Below are positions 54,211-62,419 of a stretch of DNA of 64,000 nt, in pieces. The notes under the pieces were generated by a model. That model saw nothing but the letters and a program-made list of their open reading frames with translations. It was not told the origin of the DNA and ran no database searches. The position numbers were made by a program, and so were the translations under genes. This DNA is from Microcystis aeruginosa FD4 (GTDB taxonomy: Bacteria; Cyanobacteriota; Cyanobacteriia; Cyanobacteriales; Microcystaceae): contig NZ_CP046973.1 in the NCBI RefSeq assembly GCF_009792235.1, positions 4,278,001 through 4,342,000 of the forward strand, given 5' to 3'. Within the stretch, counting starts at the first letter, position 1; each line of letters starts with the position of its first letter.

Positions 54211-54293
54211 CTCTAACGGCTGAGTTCAGCTGCCACAATCTTCAACTTCTATCAGATAATCTCTAGGCGGTCGGATGCAACGATTTGTTATGC
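54211..54293 (-). other. Integron attC-like site
   Basis: On the minus strand it starts GCATAACAAATCGTTGCATC (core site R'' GCATAAC, then a TCGTTGCA left box) and ends AGCTGAACTCAGCCGTTAG, which closely resembles the 3' half of attC sites (L' AACTCAG, R' GTTAG). The 83-bp length fits attC. The antitoxin gene reads into it (C-terminus NKSLHPTA), as cassette genes do. Stem complementarity is only partial. Confidence 0.5.
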
Positions 54294-54454
54294 GGTTGAC
54301 TGCGAGGTTTGAGCGGAGTCGAAATAATTTGTCTGCTGCTAGTGGATTGTTTTTTACGAAGATCATTGCAAATTGCTTGCAAATCATAGTTAAAGGACTT
54401 TGCGTGTTCTTCACGTATTCTGTAAATTTCTTCTAGAACTTCATCTTTCCACAT
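54263..54454 (-). CDS. Small antitoxin of a PIN toxin pair, tail reading into an attC-like site
   Basis: This 63-residue protein starts MWKDEVLEEIYRIREEHAKS, a helical region typical of small antitoxins that wrap the toxin, followed by KQSTSSRQIISTPLKPRSQ and ending NKSLHPTA. That ending is encoded by the 5' part of an attC-like site, so the native end is unclear. It is 2 nt after the PIN toxin stop, so it is translated with it. Confidence 0.6.
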   Translation of the reverse strand: MWKDEVLEEIYRIREEHAKSFNYDLQAICNDLRKKQSTSSRQIISTPLKPRSQPHNKSLHPTA

Positions 54455-54456
54455 AA

Positions 54457-54930
54457 TTAATCTCCCATTAGTTCATTGGGTGTACAAATTGTTGGCAGAT
54501 CATATCCTGCTTCTATACTTATTTGTGCTAGTTTCTTTTGTATTTGAGCATTGGCAATATGCTTACAGTTCCAAGTTAAAAGATAGTCAATTCCGTAAAA
54601 TGTAGCAACTGCAATATGAAGCGCATCATCAGAGGCTTTAGGGGGAAGATTACTTTTGGTGAGAAACTGGGCTGCCAGACTTTGAACATCTTCGTTGACT
54701 TCCAGTAATGGAAAATCACGTAGAATCTCAAGTCGCCTGTTTGCCATCTCTACATCTCCCCGCGCAACTTCGTCCAAAACCAATTGGGAGATATAAAGCG
54801 TAAATTGCTCTCGGCGTGTGTCCCACCACTTTTGGGTAATCCCCAAGTTTGCCATGAGGATTAAGTTATTGCTGAGTCTGGCTGTTAAGTAACCAACCAC
54901 GCTAGTTTCAATGTAAACAGTTTCGCTCAT
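54457..54930 (-). CDS. PIN-domain toxin (VapC-like)
   Basis: This 157-residue PIN protein begins with YIETSVVGYLTARLSNN (acidic active-site residue E/T), has LVLDEVARGD, then KASDDALHIAVATFYGIDYLL and TWNCKHIAN, the PIN acidic cluster. It is a predicted RNase of VapC type. The antitoxin follows after 2 nt, the reverse of the usual VapBC order. Both genes lie on the minus strand in the modular array. Confidence 0.8.
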   Translation of the reverse strand: MSETVYIETSVVGYLTARLSNNLILMANLGITQKWWDTRREQFTLYISQLVLDEVARGDVEMANRRLEILRDFPLLEVNEDVQSLAAQFLTKSNLPPKASDDALHIAVATFYGIDYLLTWNCKHIANAQIQKKLAQISIEAGYDLPTICTPNELMGD

Positions 54931-55283
54931 TTGAAATGCGCTAGTTAGCTCTGTATTTTATCCCAATCTGTCCAAAACTGTGGCTACGAAGCGAAGCGCA
55001 CTGCTACGCAGTGCCTTCGGCATCGCACTTAGACTCACAGTTTTAATCAATGTGCATGGTACGTTCCCCAAAAATCGATCGCTGGAGCGGTAGAAGTTGC
55101 CTTAGGGAACGCACCCTACAAGATTGCGTACTGCTACGCAGTGCCTTCGGCATCGCACTATATTAATCTGTGAAGTCACACAGCAACAGGCAACTTTGAA
55201 AATTCACCAATATTTCAGCTAACGGTGAAGTTAGGTTAAGCGAGTTTGCAAGAAAAGAAGTCGAATTATTGAACCGATTTGAT
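54931..55283. repeat. Spacer with X right-end piece and palindromic direct repeats
   Basis: It contains a right-end piece of repeat X (55028-55122) enclosed by two copies of ACTGCTACGCAGTGCCTTCG (at 54999 and 55129), each an inverted repeat pair. Next, on the minus strand at about 55220-55250, CTTAACCTAACTTCACCGTTAG resembles the 3' half of attC but is weaker than the site at 54211. No gene is seen. Confidence 0.6.
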
Positions 55284-56948
55284 TCATTGAAGTCTACTTA
55301 TTAAATCACCACGTCGAAATGTTGCAGATAGCTGCTGCAAGGAAATCTCTTGTTCTCCATAAAGATCCTGAAGTGCCTGTTTAATATCCTGTAATGAAGC
55401 ATTAAAGTAACTATCCCCATTTTGATCAATAAGCATTTGGGCTGATTGAAAATTTTGATGACTAATGTCTTTCATCTGAACTTCCATATCAGCCAAAAGT
55501 TTTTGTCCCATCTGCATGGCAATAAAGCATGAAGCATAGCGGACAAAATCTGGGTCAGTAGACTCAGGTCTTTTGCGGCGGTTTTCTGCAATTCTGTAAA
55601 GCTGAACAGCTATTACGATTTGCGCTCCATTTAATTGATCAGTAAAGATTGTATCATACAGTTTCCCAAAATGTTCACGAGAGAAAAACTTTGCTTGATG
55701 AGGTTTTCTTCGCCAAACGGATAATACTGCCTCAGCAGCTACTCCTGAAGTAATATCAGTAGATCGAGTAGCAGTATTGGAACGTTGAGGCCTGTAGTTA
55801 AATCCTAATTGCTGAATATCCATTTCCAATCTTTTCTGGCGCTCATCATTAGCACGTAAATCTTTGAGATCTACTGGATTTTGGCTATTGGTTGCGTAGG
55901 TAATTCTTTGAACTAAACCTTCATTTTCACGAGGCAATTGATAGAGTCTTAAAAGAACAAAAGCTTGGGCATTTTGATGAATTAAATCTGGTTCTCGCAA
56001 GGTTTTAAATATGGTCATACAAGTTTGACCACCGTTAATGATTTGTAAATTCTCAACACGCACTTGGTAATCGCCATCTTGCAATGCGTTGTATGAGAAA
56101 CTATCACAAGTCAACGTGACCCCGTTATTATAAAAGTAAAAATTGTTTTTTTCATCGCTAGTTAAAGTATGACGGATACCCTCATTTACGCGATTTCCTT
56201 GTAAACCCAAGTAGCGACGAATATTGCGCTCTAATAAACGTTCTCCATGTCGCTCTATAAGTGTGGCAATTTCTGTCACCGAAATTCTACCCAACAGTAC
56301 TCGGCTAAACTCCATATCTTCCACAATAGCTTTGCCACTTAGCTGCAAAGTATCTTTTACGGGTTTAGAAGCTTGCAGAATTTTGACTAAACGCTCGTGA
56401 TTAACATATTCCCATGTCACCTGATCTCCAAACTCAGCACGATCAATAGCCTCTTGAGCAGATAAATTCCATTTCAGCCCATTGTTGCAAGCTATTGTCC
56501 GAACTTGGGGAATATAGCCATCCCGGATTAGGCTACGAGCTTCTTCCACTTTCACAAGCAGTCGTTGATTAATATGTTCTAGTTTAGCTGCTGGATTAAA
56601 TAAGTAATTAATTGCGTTTATTAAACTTTTTATACCTTCTTCAGGATAGTTAGAGTTTCCTTCTAGGTTGTGCTTATATTTTCCCTGAAATAAACTAACT
56701 GTAAATTCACCGTCATATTCTTCTGAGATATGTATAGCATCTACTCCAAAGTCACCACCTCCTTCTGTTAAGCAATCAAAAACATCATCTCCATCTAAAT
56801 CTAAAATGGTTTTAACGCACAGATATACAAAAGCCAAAGACTTAAGCCGGCCGGCCTCTGTGATTCGTAGTTCTTCAGAAGCTTTTTGACGAATTTCATT
56901 GCTAACTGATACTAAGCGTTGGTCAATGATGGATACATTAATATTCAT
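55284..56948 (-). CDS. AIPR-family abortive phage infection protein
   Basis: This 554-residue protein has the AIPR core: GGGDFGVDAIHISEEYDGEF then FQGKYKH near residues 60-95, and RNIRRYLGLQGNRVNEGIRHTL, FYFYNNGVTLTC, LQIINGGQTCMTIFK and YATNSQNPVDLKDLRAND. AIPR proteins (AbiPi-like) act in abortive infection; the mechanism is unclear, and nucleotide or nucleic-acid action is proposed because DGVDA/QGKY resembles a nuclease-fold core. It starts about 70 nt from repeat X2 and sits among TA modules. Confidence 0.85.
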   Translation of the reverse strand: MNINVSIIDQRLVSVSNEIRQKASEELRITEAGRLKSLAFVYLCVKTILDLDGDDVFDCLTEGGGDFGVDAIHISEEYDGEFTVSLFQGKYKHNLEGNSNYPEEGIKSLINAINYLFNPAAKLEHINQRLLVKVEEARSLIRDGYIPQVRTIACNNGLKWNLSAQEAIDRAEFGDQVTWEYVNHERLVKILQASKPVKDTLQLSGKAIVEDMEFSRVLLGRISVTEIATLIERHGERLLERNIRRYLGLQGNRVNEGIRHTLTSDEKNNFYFYNNGVTLTCDSFSYNALQDGDYQVRVENLQIINGGQTCMTIFKTLREPDLIHQNAQAFVLLRLYQLPRENEGLVQRITYATNSQNPVDLKDLRANDERQKRLEMDIQQLGFNYRPQRSNTATRSTDITSGVAAEAVLSVWRRKPHQAKFFSREHFGKLYDTIFTDQLNGAQIVIAVQLYRIAENRRKRPESTDPDFVRYASCFIAMQMGQKLLADMEVQMKDISHQNFQSAQMLIDQNGDSYFNASLQDIKQALQDLYGEQEISLQQLSATFRRGDLISRLQ

Positions 56949-57017
56949 GTACTTATTTAACGAACATATTTAAATAGCTTATTTTATTGTGCCTAACTAC
57001 ATATTAATATTATAGGT

Positions 57018-57397
57018 CAACTTTCTGCATAACAATTTCCAGAGTAACGATAGGGGTCAACTTCCTGCATATCACCGGGCAATACAACATATATACTAAT
57101 TTGTCAATAGGTAGTAATATTTAATCTGCTTATACTTCGAGTTTTGACCTGAAAATGGGCGATCAATAGAGCAGCAATTATTGTAGGTTGGGTTGACGCA
57201 AGGAAACCCAATAAAGAGTAACCTTTGGGGTGGTTGGGTTTCGCTTTTTCAAGCGAATTGAGCTATTTTCGCCCCAGTCTTGTTTCGCTCAACCCAACCC
57301 ACGAAGCTTAGACTCACAGCTTCAATCAATGTGCATGGTGCGTTCCGAAAAATCGATCGCTGGATCGGTAGGACTTGCATTAGGGAACGCACCCTAC
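57018..57397. repeat. Long repeat X, copy 2
   Basis: A full-length match to X1 (53815-54196) in the same orientation. It ends with GGGAACGCACCCTAC and is followed after about 30 nt by an attC-like half site. Its left end lies about 70 nt upstream of the AIPR start. Confidence 0.85.
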
Positions 57398-57425
57398 AAG
57401 ATTCCTACACAAATAGTAGCGTATG

Positions 57426-57458
57426 CCGCCGTTCCGCGTGCAAGCGCTTGTTAGACAA
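57426..57458 (-). other. attC 5'-half-like sequence at the DUF2513 stop
   Basis: Minus strand: GTCTAACAAGCGCTTGCACG then CGGAACGGCGG. R'' GTCTAAC contains the TAA stop of the upstream gene, as in many integron cassettes, and the L''-like box follows. No matching 3' half was found before repeat X2, so the site is partial or degraded. Confidence 0.45.
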
Positions 57459-57810
57459 ATGAATGAAACAAAATTTTCACGGCTTCTCCTAATGAAATCT
57501 TAACGATATCCATAGATAATGATAGCCCTTTCTCTTTTACCAATGATTTTGCTTTATTCCATACAGTATCACTCCGTGCTTTATCTAAGAATTCATGCCC
57601 TTCCCATGTAATACGATTAATAATCACTAAATCTGGAATATCTGTTTTATGAGTGCTTGGATAATGGACATTTCCGTGTAATAAACCTGCTTCAATTAAT
57701 AAGGCTTTGTGATAATTGACCTCATTACCTGAATAAGACGACAAATCAACCTCTATCTCTTTTTCAAGATCGAGGAGTATTAAGCGAATCAAGTCTATAT
57801 TTCTTCGCAT
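57451..57810 (-). CDS. DUF2513 protein
   Basis: This 119-residue protein has the DUF2513 pattern MRRNIDLIRLILLDLEKEIE, YHKALLIEAGLLHG and ITWEGHEFLDKARSDTVWNKAK. This family is widespread on phages and mobile islands and has no known function. Its stop codon sits inside an attC-like R'' core site. It lies 48 nt downstream of the lipoprotein gene on the same strand. Confidence 0.75.
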   Translation of the reverse strand: MRRNIDLIRLILLDLEKEIEVDLSSYSGNEVNYHKALLIEAGLLHGNVHYPSTHKTDIPDLVIINRITWEGHEFLDKARSDTVWNKAKSLVKEKGLSLSMDIVKISLGEAVKILFHSFV

Positions 57811-57858
57811 AAACTTACCTTACTATTCATAAAAAAGAAAACACTACATTTAAATTCA

Positions 57859-58263
57859 TCAGTTTGTTTTGACTTTGATATAGGTATAAGTAGGGTTATC
57901 AAACTGCTGAACTGACGAATAGGAACCGGAAGTATCAACTTGGGAAGGAGGAAGATTGACAGTTATCCAATCGGCTTTCCCCTCCATAAATACGATTTCA
58001 ATTTCGCCATTTTTATAAATCCGTTTTTCACATGGGCAAGGGGTACGACTTGGATTTACTGTTTCTGTTGAGGTCGGTGAACCAAGAACTTTCGCAACTA
58101 CATCAGGTGTATTTCCTGCAATGTCGCTGATTTTAATAGCTGGTAATGCTTGGCTAGAAGATATGGGAACTGAAGGAGATGACTGCTCTACAACGTCAGG
58201 GGTAGAGTTACCACATCCAGTCAAAAGAATTAAAGAAACAAACGTTAAAAGTCTAAACTTCAT
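57859..58263 (-). CDS. Small lipoprotein
   Basis: This 134-residue protein has a type II signal with lipobox LLTGC after MKFRLLTFVSLI, so it is membrane-anchored. A Ser-rich linker follows, then a small domain with TPDVVAKVLGSPTSTETVNP, PCPCEKRIYKNGEIEIVFME and WITVNLP. The CPCEKR segment could be a disulphide pair. The family is not recognised. It starts about 80 nt downstream of repeat X3. Confidence 0.65.
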   Translation of the reverse strand: MKFRLLTFVSLILLTGCGNSTPDVVEQSSPSVPISSSQALPAIKISDIAGNTPDVVAKVLGSPTSTETVNPSRTPCPCEKRIYKNGEIEIVFMEGKADWITVNLPPSQVDTSGSYSSVQQFDNPTYTYIKVKTN

Positions 58264-58343
58264 GAATAGCTTCTCTATGGTATTACCAAGCCTAGCATTA
58301 AGATTTCGCTGGTTGATATTAGGTCTAACTACACATTATACGA

Positions 58344-58486
58344 AAACTTTCTGCACAACACTGTCCAGAGTAACGATATAGGTCAACTTTCTGTATGTTA
58401 CCCCGTCGTACAACATATATACTAATTTGTCAATAGGTAGTAATATTTAATCTGCTTATACTTCGAGTTTTGACCTGAAAATGGGC
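58344..58486. repeat. Long repeat X, truncated copy 3
   Basis: It matches the first 140 bp or so of X1/X2, from AAACTTTCTGCACAACACT to CTGAAAATGGGC. It then diverges into unrelated sequence before clpC. Its left end is about 80 nt upstream of the lipoprotein start. Confidence 0.85.
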
Positions 58487-58742
58487 AAGGGGATGACCAC
58501 GACCCTAGGGGATTATGCAAGGGTGAACAACTTATCGGCAGGTTTCGAGAGGGCTAAAACCACAATCTGCCAGATTTCTGGCATCTCCGCAAGTCAGCTA
58601 AGACCGATTGACTCCAGAAAAAATCTTCAACGCTATAACTAATAGCCGCTCGCCAATAACTGATCACTGAAAGAGGGCTAAACTAAAAAGCCGTGCTAAA
58701 ATCAGCATATCTAGGGTCGCTTGTGTAGGTGATGGATAGGCT
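58487..58742. other. clpC upstream region
   Basis: A short heptamer piece (AATAACTGATCACTGA) and AT-rich sequence, probably the clpC promoter. No clear ribosome site precedes the ATG (GGTGATGGATAGGCT). Confidence 0.4.
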
Positions 58743-61208
58743 ATGTTTGAAAGATTTACGGAAAAAGCCATTAAAGTAATCATGCTCGCCCAAGAAGAAG
58801 CCCGCCGCCTTGGCCATAACTTCGTGGGAACAGAGCAGATTTTACTAGGACTAATTGGAGAGGGAACGGGAGTTGCCGCCAAAGTCCTCAAGTCCATGGG
58901 TGTCAATCTCAAAGATGCGCGCGTGGAGGTGGAGAAAATCATCGGTCGCGGTTCCGGATTCGTAGCCGTGGAAATTCCCTTCACCCCCAGAGCCAAACGA
59001 GTTTTAGAACTCTCCCTCGAAGAAGCCCGTCAACTGGGCCATAACTATATTGGCACAGAACATCTCCTTTTAGGACTAATTCGCGAAGGGGAAGGTGTGG
59101 CCGCTAGGGTTCTGGAAAATCTCGGCGTGGATCTCTCGAAAGTTCGCACCCAAGTGATCAGAATGTTAGGGGAAACCGCCGAAGTGGCCGCCGGTTCATC
59201 TTCCCAAGGTCGCACTAAAACCCCGACTCTTGATGAATTCGGTTCCAATCTAACCCAAATGGCCAGCGAGGGTAAACTCGATCCCGTGGTCGGCCGACAA
59301 AAGGAAATCGAGCGCGTCATCCAAATTCTTGGCCGTCGTACCAAAAATAACCCAGTCCTGATTGGGGAACCGGGGGTAGGTAAAACAGCGATCGCAGAAG
59401 GATTGGCCCAACGCATCGCTAACAAGGATATTCCCGACATTCTCGAAGAAAAACGGGTTGTCACCCTCGATATCGGCTTGTTAGTGGCGGGAACCAAATA
59501 TCGCGGCGAATTTGAGGAACGCCTCAAAAAAATCATGGACGAAATTCGCCAAGCGGGTAACGTCATCCTTGTGATCGATGAAGTTCATACTCTCATCGGT
59601 GCCGGGGCAGCCGAAGGGGCGATCGATGCGGCCAATATTCTCAAACCGGCTTTGGCCCGAGGAGAACTACAATGTATCGGGGCGACGACCTTGGATGAGT
59701 ACCGCAAACATATCGAACGGGATGCGGCTCTAGAAAGACGTTTTCAACCGGTTATGGTCGGTGAACCCTCCGTAGAAGAAACGATCGAAATTCTCTACGG
59801 TCTCCGGGAACGCTACGAACAGCACCACAAATTAAAAATCTTAGATGAGGCCCTGGAAGCGGCGGCGAAATTGTCCGATCGCTACATTAGCGATCGCTTC
59901 TTACCAGACAAGGCGATCGATTTAATCGATGAAGCTGGTTCGAGAGTGCGCTTGATTAATTCCCAATTGCCTCCAGCAGCCAAGGAATTAGATAAAGAAC
60001 TGCGGCAAATTCTCAAACAAAAAGATGACGCGGTGCGCGGTCAAGACTTCGAGAAAGCTGGGGAATTGCGCGATCGGGAAATGGAAATCAAAACCCAGAT
60101 CCGTAATCTCGCTTCCACCAAAAAAGGCGAAGATGGCAACGACGAACCCTTTGTTGACGCGGAGGAAATCGCTCACATCGTCGCTTCTTGGACTGGGGTT
60201 CCCGTCAATAAACTGACCGAAACCGAATCCGAGAAACTGCTGCACATGGAAGATACCCTGCATCAGCGTCTCATCGGTCAAGAGGACGCAGTTAAAGCGG
60301 TGTCCCGCGCCATTCGTCGCGCTCGCGTCGGTCTGAAAAATCCCAACCGTCCCATTGCTTCCTTTATCTTCTCAGGTCCGACGGGGGTAGGTAAAACCGA
60401 GTTAACTAAAGCTCTGGCCGCTTATTTCTTTGGTTCCGAAGATGCGATGATCCGTCTCGATATGTCGGAATACATGGAACGGCACACGGTTTCTAAGTTG
60501 ATCGGTTCACCTCCGGGTTATGTTGGTTACAACGAAGGGGGACAATTAACGGAAGCGGTGCGTCGTCGTCCCTATACGGTGGTGCTATTCGACGAAATCG
60601 AAAAAGCTCACCCCGATGTCTTCAATATGCTTCTGCAAATCCTTGAAGATGGACGTTTGACCGATGCTAAAGGTCGCACAGTGGACTTTAAAAATACCCT
60701 GTTGATCATGACCTCGAACATCGGTTCTAAAGTGATCGAGAAGGGTGGCGGTGGTTTAGGTTTCGAGTTTGCCGATAATCAAGCTGAGGCCCAGTATAAC
60801 CGCATTCGATCGCTGGTTAATGAGGAATTAAAACAATATTTCCGTCCGGAATTCCTCAACCGTCTCGATGAGATTATTGTCTTCCGTCAACTCAATAAGG
60901 AAGAAGTCAAGGAAATCGCCGAAATCCTGCTCAAGGATGTGTTTAAACGTCTGACAGAACAAAATATTACTTTGTCTGTTACTGATAAGTTTAAAGAACG
61001 CTTGATCGAGGAGGGTTATAATCCGGCCTACGGCGCTCGTCCCTTACGTCGTGCGATTATGCGTCTCTTGGAAGATGTTCTGGCTGAGGAAATTCTCTCC
61101 GGACGCGTGGGTGATGGTGATACGGCCATGGTCGATATCGATGAGGAAGGTAAGGTGAAAGTTATTTCCGGTGAAAGACGTGAGTTAATCGCTCCCGTGA
61201 TTGAATAA
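58743..61208 (+). CDS. clpC: ATP-dependent Clp protease ATP-binding subunit ClpC
   Basis: This 821-residue class I Hsp100 protein has duplicated N-terminal Clp repeats (FVGTEQILLGLI, YIGTEHLLLGLI), AAA1 Walker A GEPGVGKT (208-215) with VILVIDEVHTLIGAG, a short middle domain with a UVR-like segment LRQILKQKDDAVRGQDFEKA, AAA2 Walker A GPTGVGKTE and the C-terminal ClpP-docking region. It unfolds proteins for ClpP and is essential in cyanobacteria. A terminator follows. Length and motifs are normal. Confidence 0.97.
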   Translation: MFERFTEKAIKVIMLAQEEARRLGHNFVGTEQILLGLIGEGTGVAAKVLKSMGVNLKDARVEVEKIIGRGSGFVAVEIPFTPRAKRVLELSLEEARQLGHNYIGTEHLLLGLIREGEGVAARVLENLGVDLSKVRTQVIRMLGETAEVAAGSSSQGRTKTPTLDEFGSNLTQMASEGKLDPVVGRQKEIERVIQILGRRTKNNPVLIGEPGVGKTAIAEGLAQRIANKDIPDILEEKRVVTLDIGLLVAGTKYRGEFEERLKKIMDEIRQAGNVILVIDEVHTLIGAGAAEGAIDAANILKPALARGELQCIGATTLDEYRKHIERDAALERRFQPVMVGEPSVEETIEILYGLRERYEQHHKLKILDEALEAAAKLSDRYISDRFLPDKAIDLIDEAGSRVRLINSQLPPAAKELDKELRQILKQKDDAVRGQDFEKAGELRDREMEIKTQIRNLASTKKGEDGNDEPFVDAEEIAHIVASWTGVPVNKLTETESEKLLHMEDTLHQRLIGQEDAVKAVSRAIRRARVGLKNPNRPIASFIFSGPTGVGKTELTKALAAYFFGSEDAMIRLDMSEYMERHTVSKLIGSPPGYVGYNEGGQLTEAVRRRPYTVVLFDEIEKAHPDVFNMLLQILEDGRLTDAKGRTVDFKNTLLIMTSNIGSKVIEKGGGGLGFEFADNQAEAQYNRIRSLVNEELKQYFRPEFLNRLDEIIVFRQLNKEEVKEIAEILLKDVFKRLTEQNITLSVTDKFKERLIEEGYNPAYGARPLRRAIMRLLEDVLAEEILSGRVGDGDTAMVDIDEEGKVKVISGERRELIAPVIE

Positions 61209-61227
61209 GTTCTCACTGGAATTAGTT

Positions 61228-61260
61228 AAATAAAAGGTGGGCTTTTTGCTCACCTTTTCT
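61228..61260 (+). terminator. Rho-independent terminator after clpC
   Basis: The stem AAAAGGTG (61232-61239) / CACCTTTT (61251-61258) extends through GC pairs into a loop and is followed by TCTCG. Placed 20 nt after the stop. Confidence 0.75.
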
Positions 61261-61282
61261 CGTCAAAATAGGAGAAAAAACT

Positions 61283-61537
61283 GTGATGAAAGTATGGGTT
61301 GTGGGTTGTGTATTGTTGTTTTTATTGGTAGAATTTTATCAGTGGGCGAAGGGTTTTATTTTACCTTTACCTCTCTATATTTTTGCGGGAGCTTTATTAT
61401 CGATCGCTTCTAATTATTCTCAAGATATGAGCAATTTATTTGCTAGAAATGAACAGGTTTATCAAACTGCTACGGCAGAAACCGCAATTACCAGCCTAGA
61501 AGCGGCAGCATCGGAGGATAGTAGACCTCTTGCATAA
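61283..61537 (+). CDS. Small membrane protein with IS-derived C-terminus
   Basis: The GTG at 61283 with GGAG 8 nt upstream gives 84 residues (an ATG three bases later is an alternative). There are two hydrophobic helices, VWVVGCVLLFLLVEFYQW and LPLYIFAGALLSIASNY, then a polar tail rich in Ala, Glu and Thr. The last residues SRPLA are read from the IS terminus AGACCTCTTGCATAA, so the native end was probably lost. The protein is conserved-looking but of unknown function. Confidence 0.55.
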   Translation: MMKVWVVGCVLLFLLVEFYQWAKGFILPLPLYIFAGALLSIASNYSQDMSNLFARNEQVYQTATAETAITSLEAAASEDSRPLA

Positions 61538-61942
61538 TTTTTTTATGGTATAATGGGTGTTTTGGCTTTTTTATCGATTTTTAGATGGAAGTCGAAAAAA
61601 GAATAAAATGTGATCTTAGGTCAGGAAATCATCTATACTTTTGCTATGTTTATTAGCAAAAATATGGATGATCAAAACTTATCAGCTGAACAGTTCAAAC
61701 GCCGTTTCGGTGTGTATCAACAAACATATAGAAAGATGGTAGAAGCAGTAAGAAAGTGTTGAAGCCGACTCTAATTCACCGTTCGGCAAAAGATCACGGA
61801 CGAAGCCATCTAAAAGGGGGTCTAAACCTAAACTATATAGAGAAGAACAAGTTTTAGTAACGTTAGAATATTGGCGAGAATATAGAACATATTTTCACAT
61901 TGGTACAAGCGGTCAACTATCAGAATCAACTAAGCTGTACTG
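61521..61942 (+). pseudogene. IS5-like transposase relic, broken
   Basis: The terminus AGACCTCTTGCATAATT opens the element at about 61523. From ATG 61646, LSAEQFKRRFGVYQQTYRKM and VEAVRKC then TGA; further on PSKRGSKPKLYREEQVLV and TLEYWREYRTYFHIGTS with SEST resume in another segment to a stop at 61942. EQFKRRFGV and YWREYRTYFHIG are IS5-type transposase motifs. Between the parts lies a piece with CCGTTCGGCAAAAGATCACG that recurs at 62177. The catalytic part is missing. Confidence 0.75.
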
Positions 61943-62419
61943 AATTTAAACTGCGTATTGTAAATTTTAGTACAAATGCTCAAACTTTCTCTCCCTGCTC
62001 CCAACTCCGGCACTCTGGGGCAGTCTTAACGAGTAATTTAGATAGTCAACAGCTTATCCCAAGTAAACTAACTTTATCTACCATAGAGATAGAGAGTTTT
62101 CCTACTAACTAGCATCATTTTGACAATCTCCGCCCTAAAAGTAACCCATGCGGGCGTTAGGTTTCATGCTTCAACCGTTCGGCAAAAGCTCACGGCCGAA
62201 GTCCAACTTACGTTCATCTTATATTTAATTCCACTCACCCACTTAGCAGTTATCTTTGCCAAAACAAATGCTAAAAGCTGATCTACGAAAAGCTAATAGC
62301 TAAAATAACTGATAACCGAGCGAGTCTGAGCATCTCCCCCTTGTCAGGGTGCTATAGCTGACAGTGAGTCGCTATAATAGGATTCGCCGATCGCTAACTT
62401 CTCCCTCTGTAAAATTTCT
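61943..62419. other. Gene-poor spacer with repeat fragment
   Basis: It contains a second copy of CCGTTCGGCAAAAGNTCACG (62177-62196) within a TTTCATGCTTCAACCG stretch and AT-rich sequence. One short open frame has no coding character. The promoter of the next gene probably lies at the end. Confidence 0.45.
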
